A stretch of 64,000 bases of DNA, taken from NCBI GenBank assembly GCA_963697355.1, contig CAVONV010000034.1, positions 238,046 through 302,045 on the forward strand. Reading direction: 5' to 3'. Source of the DNA: CAVONV01 sp963697355 (GTDB taxonomy: Bacteria; Acidobacteriota; Vicinamibacteria; Marinacidobacterales; DATDRI01). Below are positions 46,759-57,841 of this stretch, in pieces. Within the stretch, counting starts at the first letter, position 1. Each line of letters opens with the position of its first letter. The notes beneath the pieces were generated by a model, which ran no database searches, was not told the origin of the DNA, and saw nothing but the letters and a program-made list of their open reading frames with translations. The position numbers were made by a program, and so were the translations under genes.

Positions 46759-47406
46759 TTATTTTCCAAGCGCGACGATAAACGCTTTGGTGAGCTCCGG
46801 CGTTCCATCCTTGAGCCCCCGGTTTTTTGCCGCCAACGGACAGACTCCAGACGTGATGACCTTTCCGTCCTGGACGACGCCGTTCCCGCTATAGGTAGCT
46901 TCTTTTAGAGAAGAGTGTGTCTCCGCTCCTTCCTTCGAAGGAAAGGCATATGTTTTTCCGGCTAGAGCGCCTGCGTCGGCCAGGATAAGGACGGAGGCGA
47001 CTTGAGCAGCCACCGGTTTGCCTTCAGCCATGGCGGCTTCAACAATCGCTGCCGCTTTGGGAGCTTCCGCCGCGGGTGTTTCGGCCTCTAATCCTATCCC
47101 CATGCAGGGAATGATGACGCCGGAGTAGTCGGCGACATTGACGTCGTCTAGCTTCAAATCAGCCTTCACGGTTGCCGTGCCGGCCACCATCGGTTGACCC
47201 GATGCGTTGGCGACGACGACTTCAAAGCCCGCTTGCTCGAGCATGTCGGTCATGACGCCGACTTCCTTGGTGAGCATGAGCTCGGCTTCGGTTGAATCAT
47301 CCTTGACGATCATCAGAACTTTGGAATTCTGTTCTGAGATCCCGAAAGTGCTAAAAACGGTAACAACGCCCAACGCCGTCAGAGCAAGGACCATGGAATA
47401 CTTCAT
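46759..47406 (-). CDS. Exported DJ-1/PfpI-family protein
   Basis: 215 residues, AAAGGAG before the ATG. Signal peptide MKYSMVLALTALGVVTVFSTFG, then KVLMIVKDDSTEAELMLTKE and SGVIIPCMGIG, with a Cys in the nucleophile-elbow position, and GKPVAAQVASVLILADAGAL. The DJ-1/PfpI superfamily includes glyoxalases, chaperones and peptidases. Export is unusual for the family. Activity unknown. Confidence 0.8.
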   Translation of the reverse strand: MKYSMVLALTALGVVTVFSTFGISEQNSKVLMIVKDDSTEAELMLTKEVGVMTDMLEQAGFEVVVANASGQPMVAGTATVKADLKLDDVNVADYSGVIIPCMGIGLEAETPAAEAPKAAAIVEAAMAEGKPVAAQVASVLILADAGALAGKTYAFPSKEGAETHSSLKEATYSGNGVVQDGKVITSGVCPLAAKNRGLKDGTPELTKAFIVALGK

Positions 47407-47606
47407 TAACTTTTTCTCCTTTGCGCGCCAGTGAAATTGTCGGGATGGATCTTCTTTGGTGAGTGGCCGCTATTCTACTCTTGGAAGATTGTTCCTTCAA
47501 TGGGTGAACCTCTGATCATTGCACGAAGCATCCCCGGCACGACTCGTTCCGGAACGAGTAGCAAAACACATTTGCAGCTCGAGGAGATCGAAGCCGGCCG
47601 CCGAGA

Positions 47607-48095
47607 TCAGCCTTCCCTAATCGGGCAATACAGATCCATGAGATATTCTTCTAGAGGCATCTTTTCGAACGATCTAACCGACTCGGGTTTCGTCAGACAC
47701 TCCTCGAGCCATTGGTGTTGTCCCAACCTGTAGGGGCTATTCTCCTGCCAAGCTGTTAGTTGTTTCCATGTTGACGCGATGTTCTCGACGCCTTTGCATC
47801 GAGAAACACCATACAGCCCACCAGGAAACTCTTTGATCTCGACGCCGCCTTCAGCCGTCACATCGGGTGTCACCGTGATCCATTGCTCGTATCCGTAGGC
47901 GGTGTTGTCTGCCGAGGGACTGGGGTCGTTGAAACCGAAGAAACGAACCTCGTCAAGGTTTTCTAGGAGTCCCTTTGACTCTGCCCAAATCAAGAGCTTG
48001 GTCCAGGCGATGAGCTCCGGGCTTTCGCCAAATCCCCGAGCGCTGGCAACTCTCATTGGACCCAGCGTGACGATTCGTGTTTCCAAATCACTCAT
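47607..48095 (-). CDS. GyrI-like small-molecule-binding protein
   Basis: 162 residues. The sequence YEQWITVTPDVTAEGGVEIKEFPGGLYGVSRCKGVENI and the end HQWLEECL-x-EEYLMDLYCPI are typical of the effector-binding domain found in AraC/BltR regulators and in free-standing GyrI proteins. There is no DNA-binding domain. It could bind a drug-like ligand. Confidence 0.82.
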   Translation of the reverse strand: MSDLETRIVTLGPMRVASARGFGESPELIAWTKLLIWAESKGLLENLDEVRFFGFNDPSPSADNTAYGYEQWITVTPDVTAEGGVEIKEFPGGLYGVSRCKGVENIASTWKQLTAWQENSPYRLGQHQWLEECLTKPESVRSFEKMPLEEYLMDLYCPIREG

Positions 48096-48296
48096 CGCAT
48101 TGACCTCCTAAGAGAGTCGGGTGGAAGCAATGTCGGTGGATGTCCTTTCTATCGCCTCGAGAATCCAGAAATACTCTTGAGGATTGCGAACTTCGCACAG
48201 AGGCAGGAGGCAAGACTCCTCTTTCCGTCTTGAAAGAGGAGCCTCGTGGAGTGTTGCTCGTTAGAGGGGACTCACTCGAAGGTGGACGTCTTGTGA

Positions 48297-48977
48297 CTAC
48301 TTCTCCTTCTCTTCCCCCTTCTCCTCTTTGAGTTTGTCTTCGATCTCTTTGAGGTAGTCGTAGCAGTCGTTCTTTCCCTTATTGGCCGCTACGATCATCG
48401 CGGTTTCACCCTTGTCGTTTTTGGCCATGACGTCGGCACCAGCTTCAACGAGCATCTTGATCATGTCGAGATTGCCGTTCCTCGCCGCTAGGCCCAACGG
48501 TGACCAGCTTGCCTCACTGGTGGCGTTGACGTCGGCCCCCTTTTCTACGATGGCGGCGGCCATATCCGTCTCGCCGAGAAGGGCCGCGATCATCAACGCG
48601 CTCTCACCGCCATTGTTCGTGATGTTGACGTCGGCGCCGGCGTCCAACAAAGCGGTGACTGACTCGGTCGCACGTTTGCGCGTGGCGAGCAGAAGCGCAG
48701 TGTCCCCTTTTCGCTTTTCCTGCAGATCGGGATCCGCACCCACTTCAAGCAGAGCCTTTACACAACCCGTCTGCCCTTCGGCTGCTGCTGCCATGAGCGC
48801 GGTCGATCCGTCCATGGAATCTTGGAAATTGACGTCCGCGCCTGCCTCAATGGCCTCTTTTAGCTGGTCGAGGTTTCCTTCCTCGCACGCCAGCTTGGCG
48901 ACTCTTCCTTGGTCGGTGCATGCCAATGTGGGGATGAGAACGGTAAGCAGGATGGCTATGAATCCAAAGCGTTGCAT
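48297..48977 (-). CDS. Ankyrin-repeat lipoprotein
   Basis: 226 residues from ATG 48977, preceded by AGGAGGG. The signal ends in a lipobox (LIPTLAC), so it is likely a lipoprotein. Five to six ankyrin repeats follow (GSTALMAAAAEGQTGCVKAL; GDTALLLATRKRATESVTAL; GESALMIAALLGETDMAAAI; WSPLGLAARNGNLDMIKMLV; GETAMIVAANKGKNDCYDYL). The tail is Lys/Glu-rich. It probably binds other envelope proteins. Confidence 0.88.
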   Translation of the reverse strand: MQRFGFIAILLTVLIPTLACTDQGRVAKLACEEGNLDQLKEAIEAGADVNFQDSMDGSTALMAAAAEGQTGCVKALLEVGADPDLQEKRKGDTALLLATRKRATESVTALLDAGADVNITNNGGESALMIAALLGETDMAAAIVEKGADVNATSEASWSPLGLAARNGNLDMIKMLVEAGADVMAKNDKGETAMIVAANKGKNDCYDYLKEIEDKLKEEKGEEKEK

Positions 48978-49198
48978 AAATCCCTCCTGTTTGGACCTTT
49001 CGAGATGTTTGGAACTACGGAAGTAGATGCCCTGTTTCCTGATTGATATCTCGTTTTTGGGCACGAAGTCAAACGCCACCACGCGCAGACAAAAGGGAGA
49101 AACGGCAGATGTATCAAATCAGGCCTTTGACACTTGCGGGGATCGTTCCACTTGGGTATTCTTGTGTGGCGTTTGGCACGTGCCAAATGCTCTAAGGG

Positions 49199-49275
<77 letters not shown>

Positions 49276-49347
49276 ACTCCGCCTTTCCCGTCGGGAGGGG
49301 GACGGGTGCGGGGGCCGCGAGGTTTCCCAAACTCCCAGCTCCAATGT

Positions 49348-49439
<92 letters not shown>

Positions 49440-49674
49440 ATCCAAAGGTTTTTTTCGATTCCTTCGCTAGGCCATTCTTCTCGTCATTTTCCGCTTGGTT
49501 CCACTTTTTGGTTTCAAAAGTTTTGCTGATAATTTCGATTTCATGGATACTCCTACGAGTGAACAACAACACCTCACGAGCGGGCTGTTTCGTCCAAGCG
49601 CCCACGAACTGGGTGCGCTTTCCCAGTACTCATCATCTCGGCATGCGAGACCGCAGTACAGGAAAGGAGAGAAC

Positions 49675-51870
<2,196 letters not shown>

Positions 51871-51884
51871 TCTTAGGTGAAAGG

Positions 51885-51919
51885 TGGAGGCAGCCGGGGA
51901 GCGAATCCCCCTGCCTCCA
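51885..51919 (+). terminator. Long stem-loop after katG
   Basis: TGGAGGCAG (51885-51893) pairs with CTGCCTCCA (51911-51919); inside, GGGGA pairs with TCCCC across a CC bulge and a GCGAA loop. It starts 14 bases after the katG stop. Confidence 0.55.
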
Positions 51920-51927
51920 ATCAAGAA

Positions 51928-51948
51928 TCCCCCGGCAAAGCCGGGGGA
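51928..51948 (+). terminator. Second stem-loop after katG
   Basis: TCCCCCGGC-AAA-GCCGGGGGA is a perfect 9-bp hairpin with a 3-base loop. It has no T run, but with the previous hairpin it very likely ends katG transcription. Confidence 0.6.
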
Positions 51949-52124
51949 CCTCTCGACCTTCTAGTTGGTCGAGGTGAGCACCCAGGCTTCGAGTGCGGCT
52001 CACCAGATCCAGCCCAAGTGGAAATAGCGCCCTATTGCATTTGAGTGTGATCCTTCGCTTCGGTGATGGAAGCACGTTCAAGTATGATAGAGCCGTCGTC
52101 TCTTCGCCGATATCGGAGTCTTGC

Positions 52125-53420
52125 GTGGTACGTTTACTCGTCGGCATCGTGCGTGTCTTCGCAGTCCTTTGCTCTCCCTTTCTGGGTTTGATCACGGCTG
52201 TAGTTGTCTTTATCTCCGCCGCTCACCTCACTAGCAGCCTGGGTGTAATGGCGATCTTGGCTTTTACTTCCTGTTCGTTGGTTGCAGGGGGACTAGCCTG
52301 GTTGGCGGGATTCGGAATCTCCGCTTTGAAGCGTCACCGAATCGTGTTGGGAACGATGGCCACCACTGTCTTTGCGGTGTGTTTGCTCGCCTTTTTGTTC
52401 ATCATCAAACCTACCCTGTCGTCCGATGAGGCGAATTTACCAAGTCCACCCGAGGGTACACGATACTGGGGACTCTCGACAGGATCGCGCATTGCCTATC
52501 TCGAAGTTCCGGCCGACAAACCGGCCCGATCCACGCCCGTCGTTTTCCTTCATGGTGGACCGGGAGGAAATGTCGTTTCGGTGGAGCCGATCGTAAGAGC
52601 TTTAGCTCCTTTGGCCGCGGAGGGTTACACCCTGTTTTTCTACGATCAGGTGGGCGGCGGATTCTCATCGAGGCTCGCGGACGTGACGCAATATACGCTT
52701 GCCCGACACGTGGCCGACCTCGAGGCGTTTAGAGCTCAGATTGGCCGTCCAAAAATGATCCTCATTGCTCAATCTTGGGGTGGTGTATTGGCCGCCAGGT
52801 ATATGGCCGATTTTCCCCATCGGGTGGAAAAAACGGTGTTCATCTCCCCGGGCGGGCTCGACCATTCGAACCGGGAGTCGGAGGTCTCGGGTAATATCAG
52901 AGATCGTGTTCCCCCATCGGTATTTCGGAAGGCCCTTTGGGATGCGGGGCCCCGACTTGCCGTTTTGGAGGAGTTAGTCAAAATCAATCCTGAAGCGGCC
53001 CACCGCTTTCTTCCTGAACCTGCCGCCGATGTGATGGGAACAAGGCTTTTGTCCGCGCTTCTAGTGGGAGCGGTATGTGATCCGTCGGCCAAGAGCGATG
53101 AGTTTGGCCTGTACTTTGGGACATGGTGTCAATTGATGACCAATCTGGATCTTGAAACCCGTCCGCACGAATGGCAGCAGAGCCTCTTGTCTAACCCGAC
53201 GCCAATCCTGATCTTGAGGGGAGAGTGTGACTATCTGAAATCGATAGTGACAGAGCGCTACCATCAACTCTTCAAGAAATCCACGTTGGTTGCTATCCAG
53301 GGAGCCGGACACTTCGTGTGGTTTGAAAAACCGCAAGAAGTTCTCAGCCTAATTCGTGATTTTCTTCTTGATGACCCGGGTCGGGACATGTCCCAAGCTG
53401 GTCAAAGTCGTAAACAGTAG
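52125..53420 (+). CDS. Membrane-anchored alpha/beta hydrolase (proline-iminopeptidase-like)
   Basis: 431 residues from GTG 52125, with GGAG six bases upstream. The N-terminus carries three helices (VFAVLCSPFLGLITAVVVFI; VMAILAFTSCSLVAGGLAWL; TTVFAVCLLAFLFII). The hydrolase domain has the oxyanion motif FLHGGPGG, FYDQVGGGFSS and nucleophile elbow IAQSWGGVLAARY, with catalytic His in GAGHFVWFEKP. This fits prolyl aminopeptidase-like enzymes, here tethered to the membrane. The stop codon TAG (53418-53420) lies inside a copy of the tRNA-Lys 3'-end repeat, so the last codons come from that junction. Confidence 0.82.
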   Translation: MVRLLVGIVRVFAVLCSPFLGLITAVVVFISAAHLTSSLGVMAILAFTSCSLVAGGLAWLAGFGISALKRHRIVLGTMATTVFAVCLLAFLFIIKPTLSSDEANLPSPPEGTRYWGLSTGSRIAYLEVPADKPARSTPVVFLHGGPGGNVVSVEPIVRALAPLAAEGYTLFFYDQVGGGFSSRLADVTQYTLARHVADLEAFRAQIGRPKMILIAQSWGGVLAARYMADFPHRVEKTVFISPGGLDHSNRESEVSGNIRDRVPPSVFRKALWDAGPRLAVLEELVKINPEAAHRFLPEPAADVMGTRLLSALLVGAVCDPSAKSDEFGLYFGTWCQLMTNLDLETRPHEWQQSLLSNPTPILILRGECDYLKSIVTERYHQLFKKSTLVAIQGAGHFVWFEKPQEVLSLIRDFLLDDPGRDMSQAGQSRKQ

Positions 53421-53452
53421 GTTCGGGGTCGGATTTCCTGGCGGCTCACCAG
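53415..53452 (+). repeat. tRNA-Lys 3'-end repeat, second copy
   Basis: Aligns to 49387-49424 without gaps, 35 of 38 bases identical, ending in TGGCGGCTCACCAG. The flank after it differs from the other two copies. It has no 5' tRNA half, so it is not a tRNA gene. Confidence 0.65.
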
Positions 53453-53525
53453 AAGAATCAAGCACTCGGAGACAATCCTAGGCCTCATTACCCTCACCGG
53501 TGCCGCGGTTGGTGCGTGGGATGAT

Positions 53526-54476
53526 CTATCTGAGCTTTGACGCCCGCCGCGCCTTCCAAAGAAGCTGGCCCAGCTCCAGCAATTCGTGAGGATTCTCGAC
53601 ACTTTCTCGCCAAGTCTTGGGTATTTCATCAATGCCAAGACGTGCGCCCATGATGGAACCGGTTATGGCGGCGATGCTGTCAGAATCACCGTCCGTATTC
53701 ACTGCAGTCAGAACCGCACGGCGATAATCGTCTGGGTGAGCCCAGACGCAGTAGAGCGCGCTCGCCACGGCCTCCTCGGCGACCCATCCCTCTCCTAACA
53801 TGCCCTTGACCAGAACCTCTTCTGGCGGCTTGTCAACCATCGCGGGCACCTTTGCCAAGCATCGGTCAAAATCCGGACTACGACCAAAGCAGCGACTCTG
53901 AATTTCTGTGTACATGTCCTGCGGCCCCGATCCCCGGAGAGCAAGAGCGACCAACAACGCGGCAGAAGCGGCACCTTCCAAAGCAGCATTGTGCCCATGG
54001 GTGAGAAGGCTCGATGCGCGTGCGACTTCGACAACGCGATCTAAGTCTTCGTAATAAAGTCCAATGGGAGACACCCGCATGGCACTGCCACAACCTTTTG
54101 AACTCTCAATCCCAGCAGCCCGCCACGCCGCGCCCTGCTTCAGGTTGGCGCATCCCGCCATGCAGGCTCGGCCCGGAGCGCGATTGTTATCAGCGGACTC
54201 AGACCATCGGACGAATTGGCGCCCAATCTCTGTCATCAGCGTGTCGAGGTTCTTGTCTCCAACATCTAGAAGCCCCCGCGCTACCGCGATGCTCATCTGG
54301 GTATCGTCGGTATAGAGGTGAGGGGATTCAGTAACAAAATCGGTTATTCCCTTTGATCCAAATTCCAGTAGCATTTGCTCCCGGCTGCGAAACTCGGCGG
54401 GAAAACCAAGCGCGTCGCCTACAGCTAGACCAACAATAGAACCTGTAAATTGATCTTGGCGAATAGTTGCTTCCAT
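53526..54476 (-). CDS. ADP-ribosylglycohydrolase family protein
   Basis: 316 residues from ATG 54476 (MEATIRQDQFTGSIVGLAVG). Metal and substrate motifs of the family are present: GDALGFPAE, YTDDTQMSIAVARGLL, GCGSAMRVSPIGL, LTHGHNAALEGAA and VNTDGDSDSIAAITGSIMGA. The enzyme removes ADP-ribose from proteins or small molecules using magnesium. No ADP-ribosyltransferase is seen nearby. The gene starts within the debris of a kinase gene (54480-54622). Confidence 0.9.
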   Translation of the reverse strand: MEATIRQDQFTGSIVGLAVGDALGFPAEFRSREQMLLEFGSKGITDFVTESPHLYTDDTQMSIAVARGLLDVGDKNLDTLMTEIGRQFVRWSESADNNRAPGRACMAGCANLKQGAAWRAAGIESSKGCGSAMRVSPIGLYYEDLDRVVEVARASSLLTHGHNAALEGAASAALLVALALRGSGPQDMYTEIQSRCFGRSPDFDRCLAKVPAMVDKPPEEVLVKGMLGEGWVAEEAVASALYCVWAHPDDYRRAVLTAVNTDGDSDSIAAITGSIMGARLGIDEIPKTWRESVENPHELLELGQLLWKARRASKLR

Positions 54477-54479
54477 CGA

Positions 54480-54622
54480 AGGAGACCATTTCAGGCGGCA
54501 GAAACTTGAACGCCGCCTTTCGGATGAGCGCGGTGTCCTCGGCGATGTGGACTTCGCACATCCCACCCGAGCCGAGCAGTGATCTCGTAATGGCCGAGTC
54601 GAGTGCCGGGTGTGAGTGTCAT
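54480..54622 (-). pseudogene. N-terminal stump of a Ser/Thr kinase gene with a 5-bp deletion
   Basis: From ATG 54622 the minus strand reads MTLTPGTRLGHYEITARLG. After a frame change it goes on as GGMCEVHIAEDTALIRKAA and FKFLPPEM, the glycine loop and Lys strand of a bacterial kinase. The two parts join in frame if one CTCGG is restored in the CTCGG-rich junction (near 54570), which points to slippage loss. After FLPPEM homology ends at the ADP-ribosylglycohydrolase start. It belongs to a different subfamily from the MIGRTLSHY kinases nearby. Confidence 0.7.
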
Positions 54623-54711
54623 GTCAGTTCGTTGGGAACGAGGCGTTTGAGCTCCTCGAACCCGTTCAGCTATTCTTTTCCTCTTTCCTTCCCTCAGAAT
54701 GCGTCAATTCT

Positions 54712-56255
54712 CTAGTATGAAACACCGAGAATCGACTTCACGTAATCCCTCACCAATTCGGCGGTCGCTGGGTCGCGGAAGCTGGCACCGTTCGGTCCTA
54801 CCGGAACGCGCAGGGTGGTGACTCTTCCTTTTAGCGACGGGAACCTTTTCTCTACTTCACTGATCCACTCACTGCTTTGTTCGTCCGTCCAACCGCGTGA
54901 GTAAACGAGAAATGAGGTCCTGGGGCTGGCCAATCCGACGTGGCCGAGGAAAGCGACCAGCCTGTTGTTCACGAATGAATAGAAACGCAGAAGGCGCTCT
55001 TTGTCCATCTCATCGTGGAAGGGAAAATCGAGTTCGAGATTGATCGCGTGAAAGAAGGAGGACCGGTGAATGAGGATAAGATCAGGTTGCTGCTTGAGAA
55101 TCTGATCCTCACGATCCCAAGTAGAGCCAACAGTTTCTTTGTGAAGCACGACAGTCAAATCCCGAAGCTCGTGACTCAGATCGTCCGCATTCGTTCCACT
55201 GTTTCTTCGCGTGTCGGCATCGTACACTCCCTCAGGAGCAAGCGTATCCATTAGGATGACCACAGGGGGACCCTTCGGTACAGCCAGATTCCATAACCCG
55301 ATGCCAGCGGCGATTGCTGCCACGAGGACGAGGCCTGCAAGGATCGCTCTCCTCCTTGAAATGAACGGCTTGTCTCTTGAGGCGACGGGTCCGCTTGCCG
55401 ACGACTCGGCCAGAGCCTCCTCGATCTCGATCCGAGCGTCGGCGATGTCGTGAAGTCGTCGATGGGTATCTTTCTCGAGGCACCGAGACAAGAGGCGTCG
55501 GACCCCGGAATGCGAGACGGTGGACAGCGCTTCCCAATCCGGCTCGTTCTTGACCACTGCGGCAATCGTATCCGTGACCGTCTCGCCACGAAAAGGCTTC
55601 ACTCCCGAGAGCGCCTCATACAGGCAGCATCCAAACGCCCAGATGTCCGTTCGCTTATCTACTGCCCTTCCCCGTGCCTGCTCAGGACTCATGTACGGGG
55701 CTGTGCCAAGAAGAACACCCGCTTCCGTGAAGTCCTTTGTCAGTGTGGGAGATTCGGATAGACCTTGCGTGGAGGAGTCTTTTTCCCAGGCCTTCGCCAG
55801 CCCGAAGTCCAACACCTTGACCTTACCTTCGGGTGTCACCTTGACGTTGGCAGGTTTCAGGTCCCGATGAATGACGCTTTTTTCGTGCGCGGCTTCGAGA
55901 GCTTCGGCGATCTGCTTGAAGAGGGGCAAGGCTTCAGCGACAGGGATCGGTCCGCGGGTGATTCGCTCTGCCAGCGTTTCTCCCGGGAACGTAGCTCCAG
56001 TGCTAGGAAGTGAACTCCCCCAGACTCTTCGAGGCCGTGAATGGTGGCAATGTTTGGATGGTTCAGAGGAAGCGAGCAGCCGGGCTTCACGCTCGAATCG
56101 GCTAGGCGTTCCTTGTTTTCAGAGAAGGTCGCGGGTAGGACCTTAACGGCGACTTCACGATCCAACTTGGTGTCTTTGGCGAGATACACCTCTCCCATTC
56201 CACCTTCGCCGATCTTCTCGATGACCTTGTAGTGGGAGAGAGTCCGGCCAATCAT
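54712..56255 (-). pseudogene. Ser/Thr kinase with novel extracytoplasmic domain, frameshifted
   Basis: ATG 56255 begins MIGRTLSHYKVIEKIGEGGMGEVYLAKDTKL with VAVKVLP. A short stretch (about 56110-56075) is out of frame in both directions (RFEREARLLAS lies in the next frame), and after LALEL (near 55990) a lasting shift occurs. The remaining kinase domain is intact (VIHRDLKPANVKV, DFGLAKAWEKD, YMSPEQARGRA). A helix (ILAGLVLVAAIAAGIGLWNLA) leads to a C-terminal domain of about 200 residues (DLILIHRSSFFHAINLELDF, FLVYSRGWTDEQSSEWI) with no family I recognise. Pseudogene or sequencing errors. Confidence 0.78.
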
Positions 56256-56277
56256 GGAGGACCTCCGTGTCGGAGTG

Positions 56278-56307
56278 AGGATATTGCTTTTCAGGGAGCG
56301 AAGTCAA
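56278..56307 (-). promoter_or_regulatory. Kinase-family promoter
   Basis: Minus strand TTGACT (56307-56302), 18-bp spacer, TATCCT (56283-56278), 22 bp before the ATG of the frameshifted kinase. Identical architecture to 42695-42724. Confidence 0.6.
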
Positions 56308-56550
56308 AGAAGGGCGACGGTATGGAGCGCCAGCTTGGACATCGCCGCCAGAGGCAAGGTGCGAGACGATTTGTAAGACGCGCGCGAGTCCGCCCAATCA
56401 CGAGCGACTCCCTATGGGGGGCCTATTCATGCCTTGTTTCGAGAAGAGGAAGAGAACAGTTTTGTGAACGGTTTCTCCAAGCCGAAGTCGAGGTTCGCCG
56501 GTCCGGGTCGCCGGCTATTCTGATAGAATCCTCTCAGAAAGCTCGAGCAA
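56308..56550. other. Intergenic region between divergent kinase and DUF6883 genes
   Basis: No gene is seen. Short A/T-rich patches near 56520-56530 (ATTCTGATAGAATCC) could hold the promoter of the next gene pair; no clear -35 box. Confidence 0.35.
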
Positions 56551-56889
56551 GTGAAGCTACCAAACCGGGATCGGGCAATAATAGACCAGAGGAAGATTCA
56601 GGACTATCTCCTGTCTCCTTCTCATTCGGTGGGGCGGTACAAAGCCACTTTCTTTTATTCACTTGGCTATTCGCGAGAGCTTTGGCAGCAACTTGAGACA
56701 GACCTGAGGCATCAACATGTTGCGCAGGATGTCCATCGAGTAGCCGAGTCCCGGCACGGGCAGAAATTTGAGATTCGTGCTAATCTGAAAGGACCATCGG
56801 GGAGGACCGTTGAAGTAGTCAGCATTTGGATTGTTCTTACCGATGAAGACACCCCCCGGTTGGTAACGGCATATCCTGGAGAGCGGTGA
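56551..56889 (+). CDS. DUF6883-like small protein
   Basis: 112 residues, GTG start. The sequence KIQDYLLSPSHSVGRYKATFF followed by LGYSRELWQQLETDLRHQH and the ending VSIWIVLTDEDTPRLVTAYP matches the DUF6883 pattern (KL-x-YLL-x-H-x2-G-x2-KA-x-FF). The stop overlaps the start of the next small gene. Function unknown; such proteins occur in paired small-gene modules and toxin-related loci. Confidence 0.7.
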   Translation: MKLPNRDRAIIDQRKIQDYLLSPSHSVGRYKATFFYSLGYSRELWQQLETDLRHQHVAQDVHRVAESRHGQKFEIRANLKGPSGRTVEVVSIWIVLTDEDTPRLVTAYPGER

Positions 56890-57122
56890 TGAAGTTCACG
56901 GAGTTGGATACGGTTGTCCTCGTTCGGGATCTACCTGAACACGGACTAAGGCAAGGCGATCTAGGGGCAGTCGTTCAAATATATGAGCCTGATGCTATCG
57001 AGGTCGAGTTCGTGACTGCGGCGGGTAAGACGGAGGCTCTAGTAACCCTCGACATAAAGGACGTCCGCCAAGTTGTAGAAACAGATTTGATAGCGGTGCG
57101 TTCCCTCAACCAGACTGCATAG
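56889..57122 (+). CDS. DUF4926-like small protein
   Basis: 77 residues from ATG 56889 (overlapping the previous stop as TGATG; GTG 56886 is possible). FTELDTVVLVRDLPEHGLRQGDLGAVVQIYE and AIEVEFVTAAGKTEALVTLD follow the DUF4926 pattern, an SH3-like small barrel. Tightly coupled to the DUF6883 gene; the two probably act together. Role unknown. Confidence 0.75.
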   Translation: MKFTELDTVVLVRDLPEHGLRQGDLGAVVQIYEPDAIEVEFVTAAGKTEALVTLDIKDVRQVVETDLIAVRSLNQTA

Positions 57123-57213
57123 ACCATCTGTAGGCCAAACTCTCCGGTAACATTGCCGGGGGATGGTGCAAGGTGTAGACTCAGTGAATTCTTTCGCCTC
57201 GGGAGGCCCTCTC

Positions 57214-57819
57214 ATGATGAGCATTCTCCTCCTAATCTTGCTCCTTCAGACCGGCGCAGCCGTATTAGAGAACGAATACGTGCTGGTAACCAAGAACGGG
57301 GCGCCTTGTGCCTCGGCCGACACTCCTGGTTGTGAAGATAGGGTCGTGGTGGCCCTGTCGGAGATCGAGCTAGAGGCATCTGGTAGGACGAAGAAGATGG
57401 TCCGTGGCGACATCGCCGTCTTCAGAAAAGACGAGTCGTTTACCCCACCATCGAATGGCGACTGGGTGGAAGTTGCTTTCAAGCCGAACCACCCGCCCGT
57501 GAAATCGCCCAAGGAGCTCATTCCGCCGCAGAAAAACACCATCCTTTACGATGCTGAGCGGTTTTTCGTCTTCGAGGAGAAGCTCGACCCCGGGGACGTC
57601 CGTCCCCGCCATAGCCACAGCCAGCGCGTTGTAGTCGTTCTTAACGACACACGTTTGCAGCAATGGCCCGACGGCGCGCCGGAAGTCTTTAAGACTCAGA
57701 TCCCCGGTACCATCAAGTTCAACCCTCCGGTGATTCACATCGTCAAGACCATAGGGGAAAAGCCTCTCAGAAACATCGTGATCGAGCTCAAGCCAGACGA
57801 GGGACCCACGACGCCCTGA
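57214..57819 (+). CDS. Exported cupin-like protein
   Basis: 201 residues from ATG 57214, with GGGAGG seven bases upstream. Signal peptide MSILLLILLLQTGAAVL. Two similar beta-rich halves follow: one with VVVALSEIELEASG and GDIAVFRKDESF, the other with LDPGDVRPRHSHSQRVVVVLNDTRLQQW and IHIVKTIGEKPLRNIVIEL. The second half keeps the cupin His pair (RHSH). No enzymatic role can be named. The downstream ADOP gene is convergent. Confidence 0.65.
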   Translation: MMSILLLILLLQTGAAVLENEYVLVTKNGAPCASADTPGCEDRVVVALSEIELEASGRTKKMVRGDIAVFRKDESFTPPSNGDWVEVAFKPNHPPVKSPKELIPPQKNTILYDAERFFVFEEKLDPGDVRPRHSHSQRVVVVLNDTRLQQWPDGAPEVFKTQIPGTIKFNPPVIHIVKTIGEKPLRNIVIELKPDEGPTTP

Positions 57820-57841
57820 CAGATGTACCCGCGGTTTCCAA

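Noticed and set aside
47611..47645. Similarity of ATCGGGCAATACAGATCCATG to the 3' end of the HNH gene (ATCGGGCAGTACAACTCCATC at 44250-44270).
   Set aside because: The stretch encodes the normal C-terminus of the GyrI-like protein (EEYLMDLYCPI) on the other strand, so the match is most likely chance.
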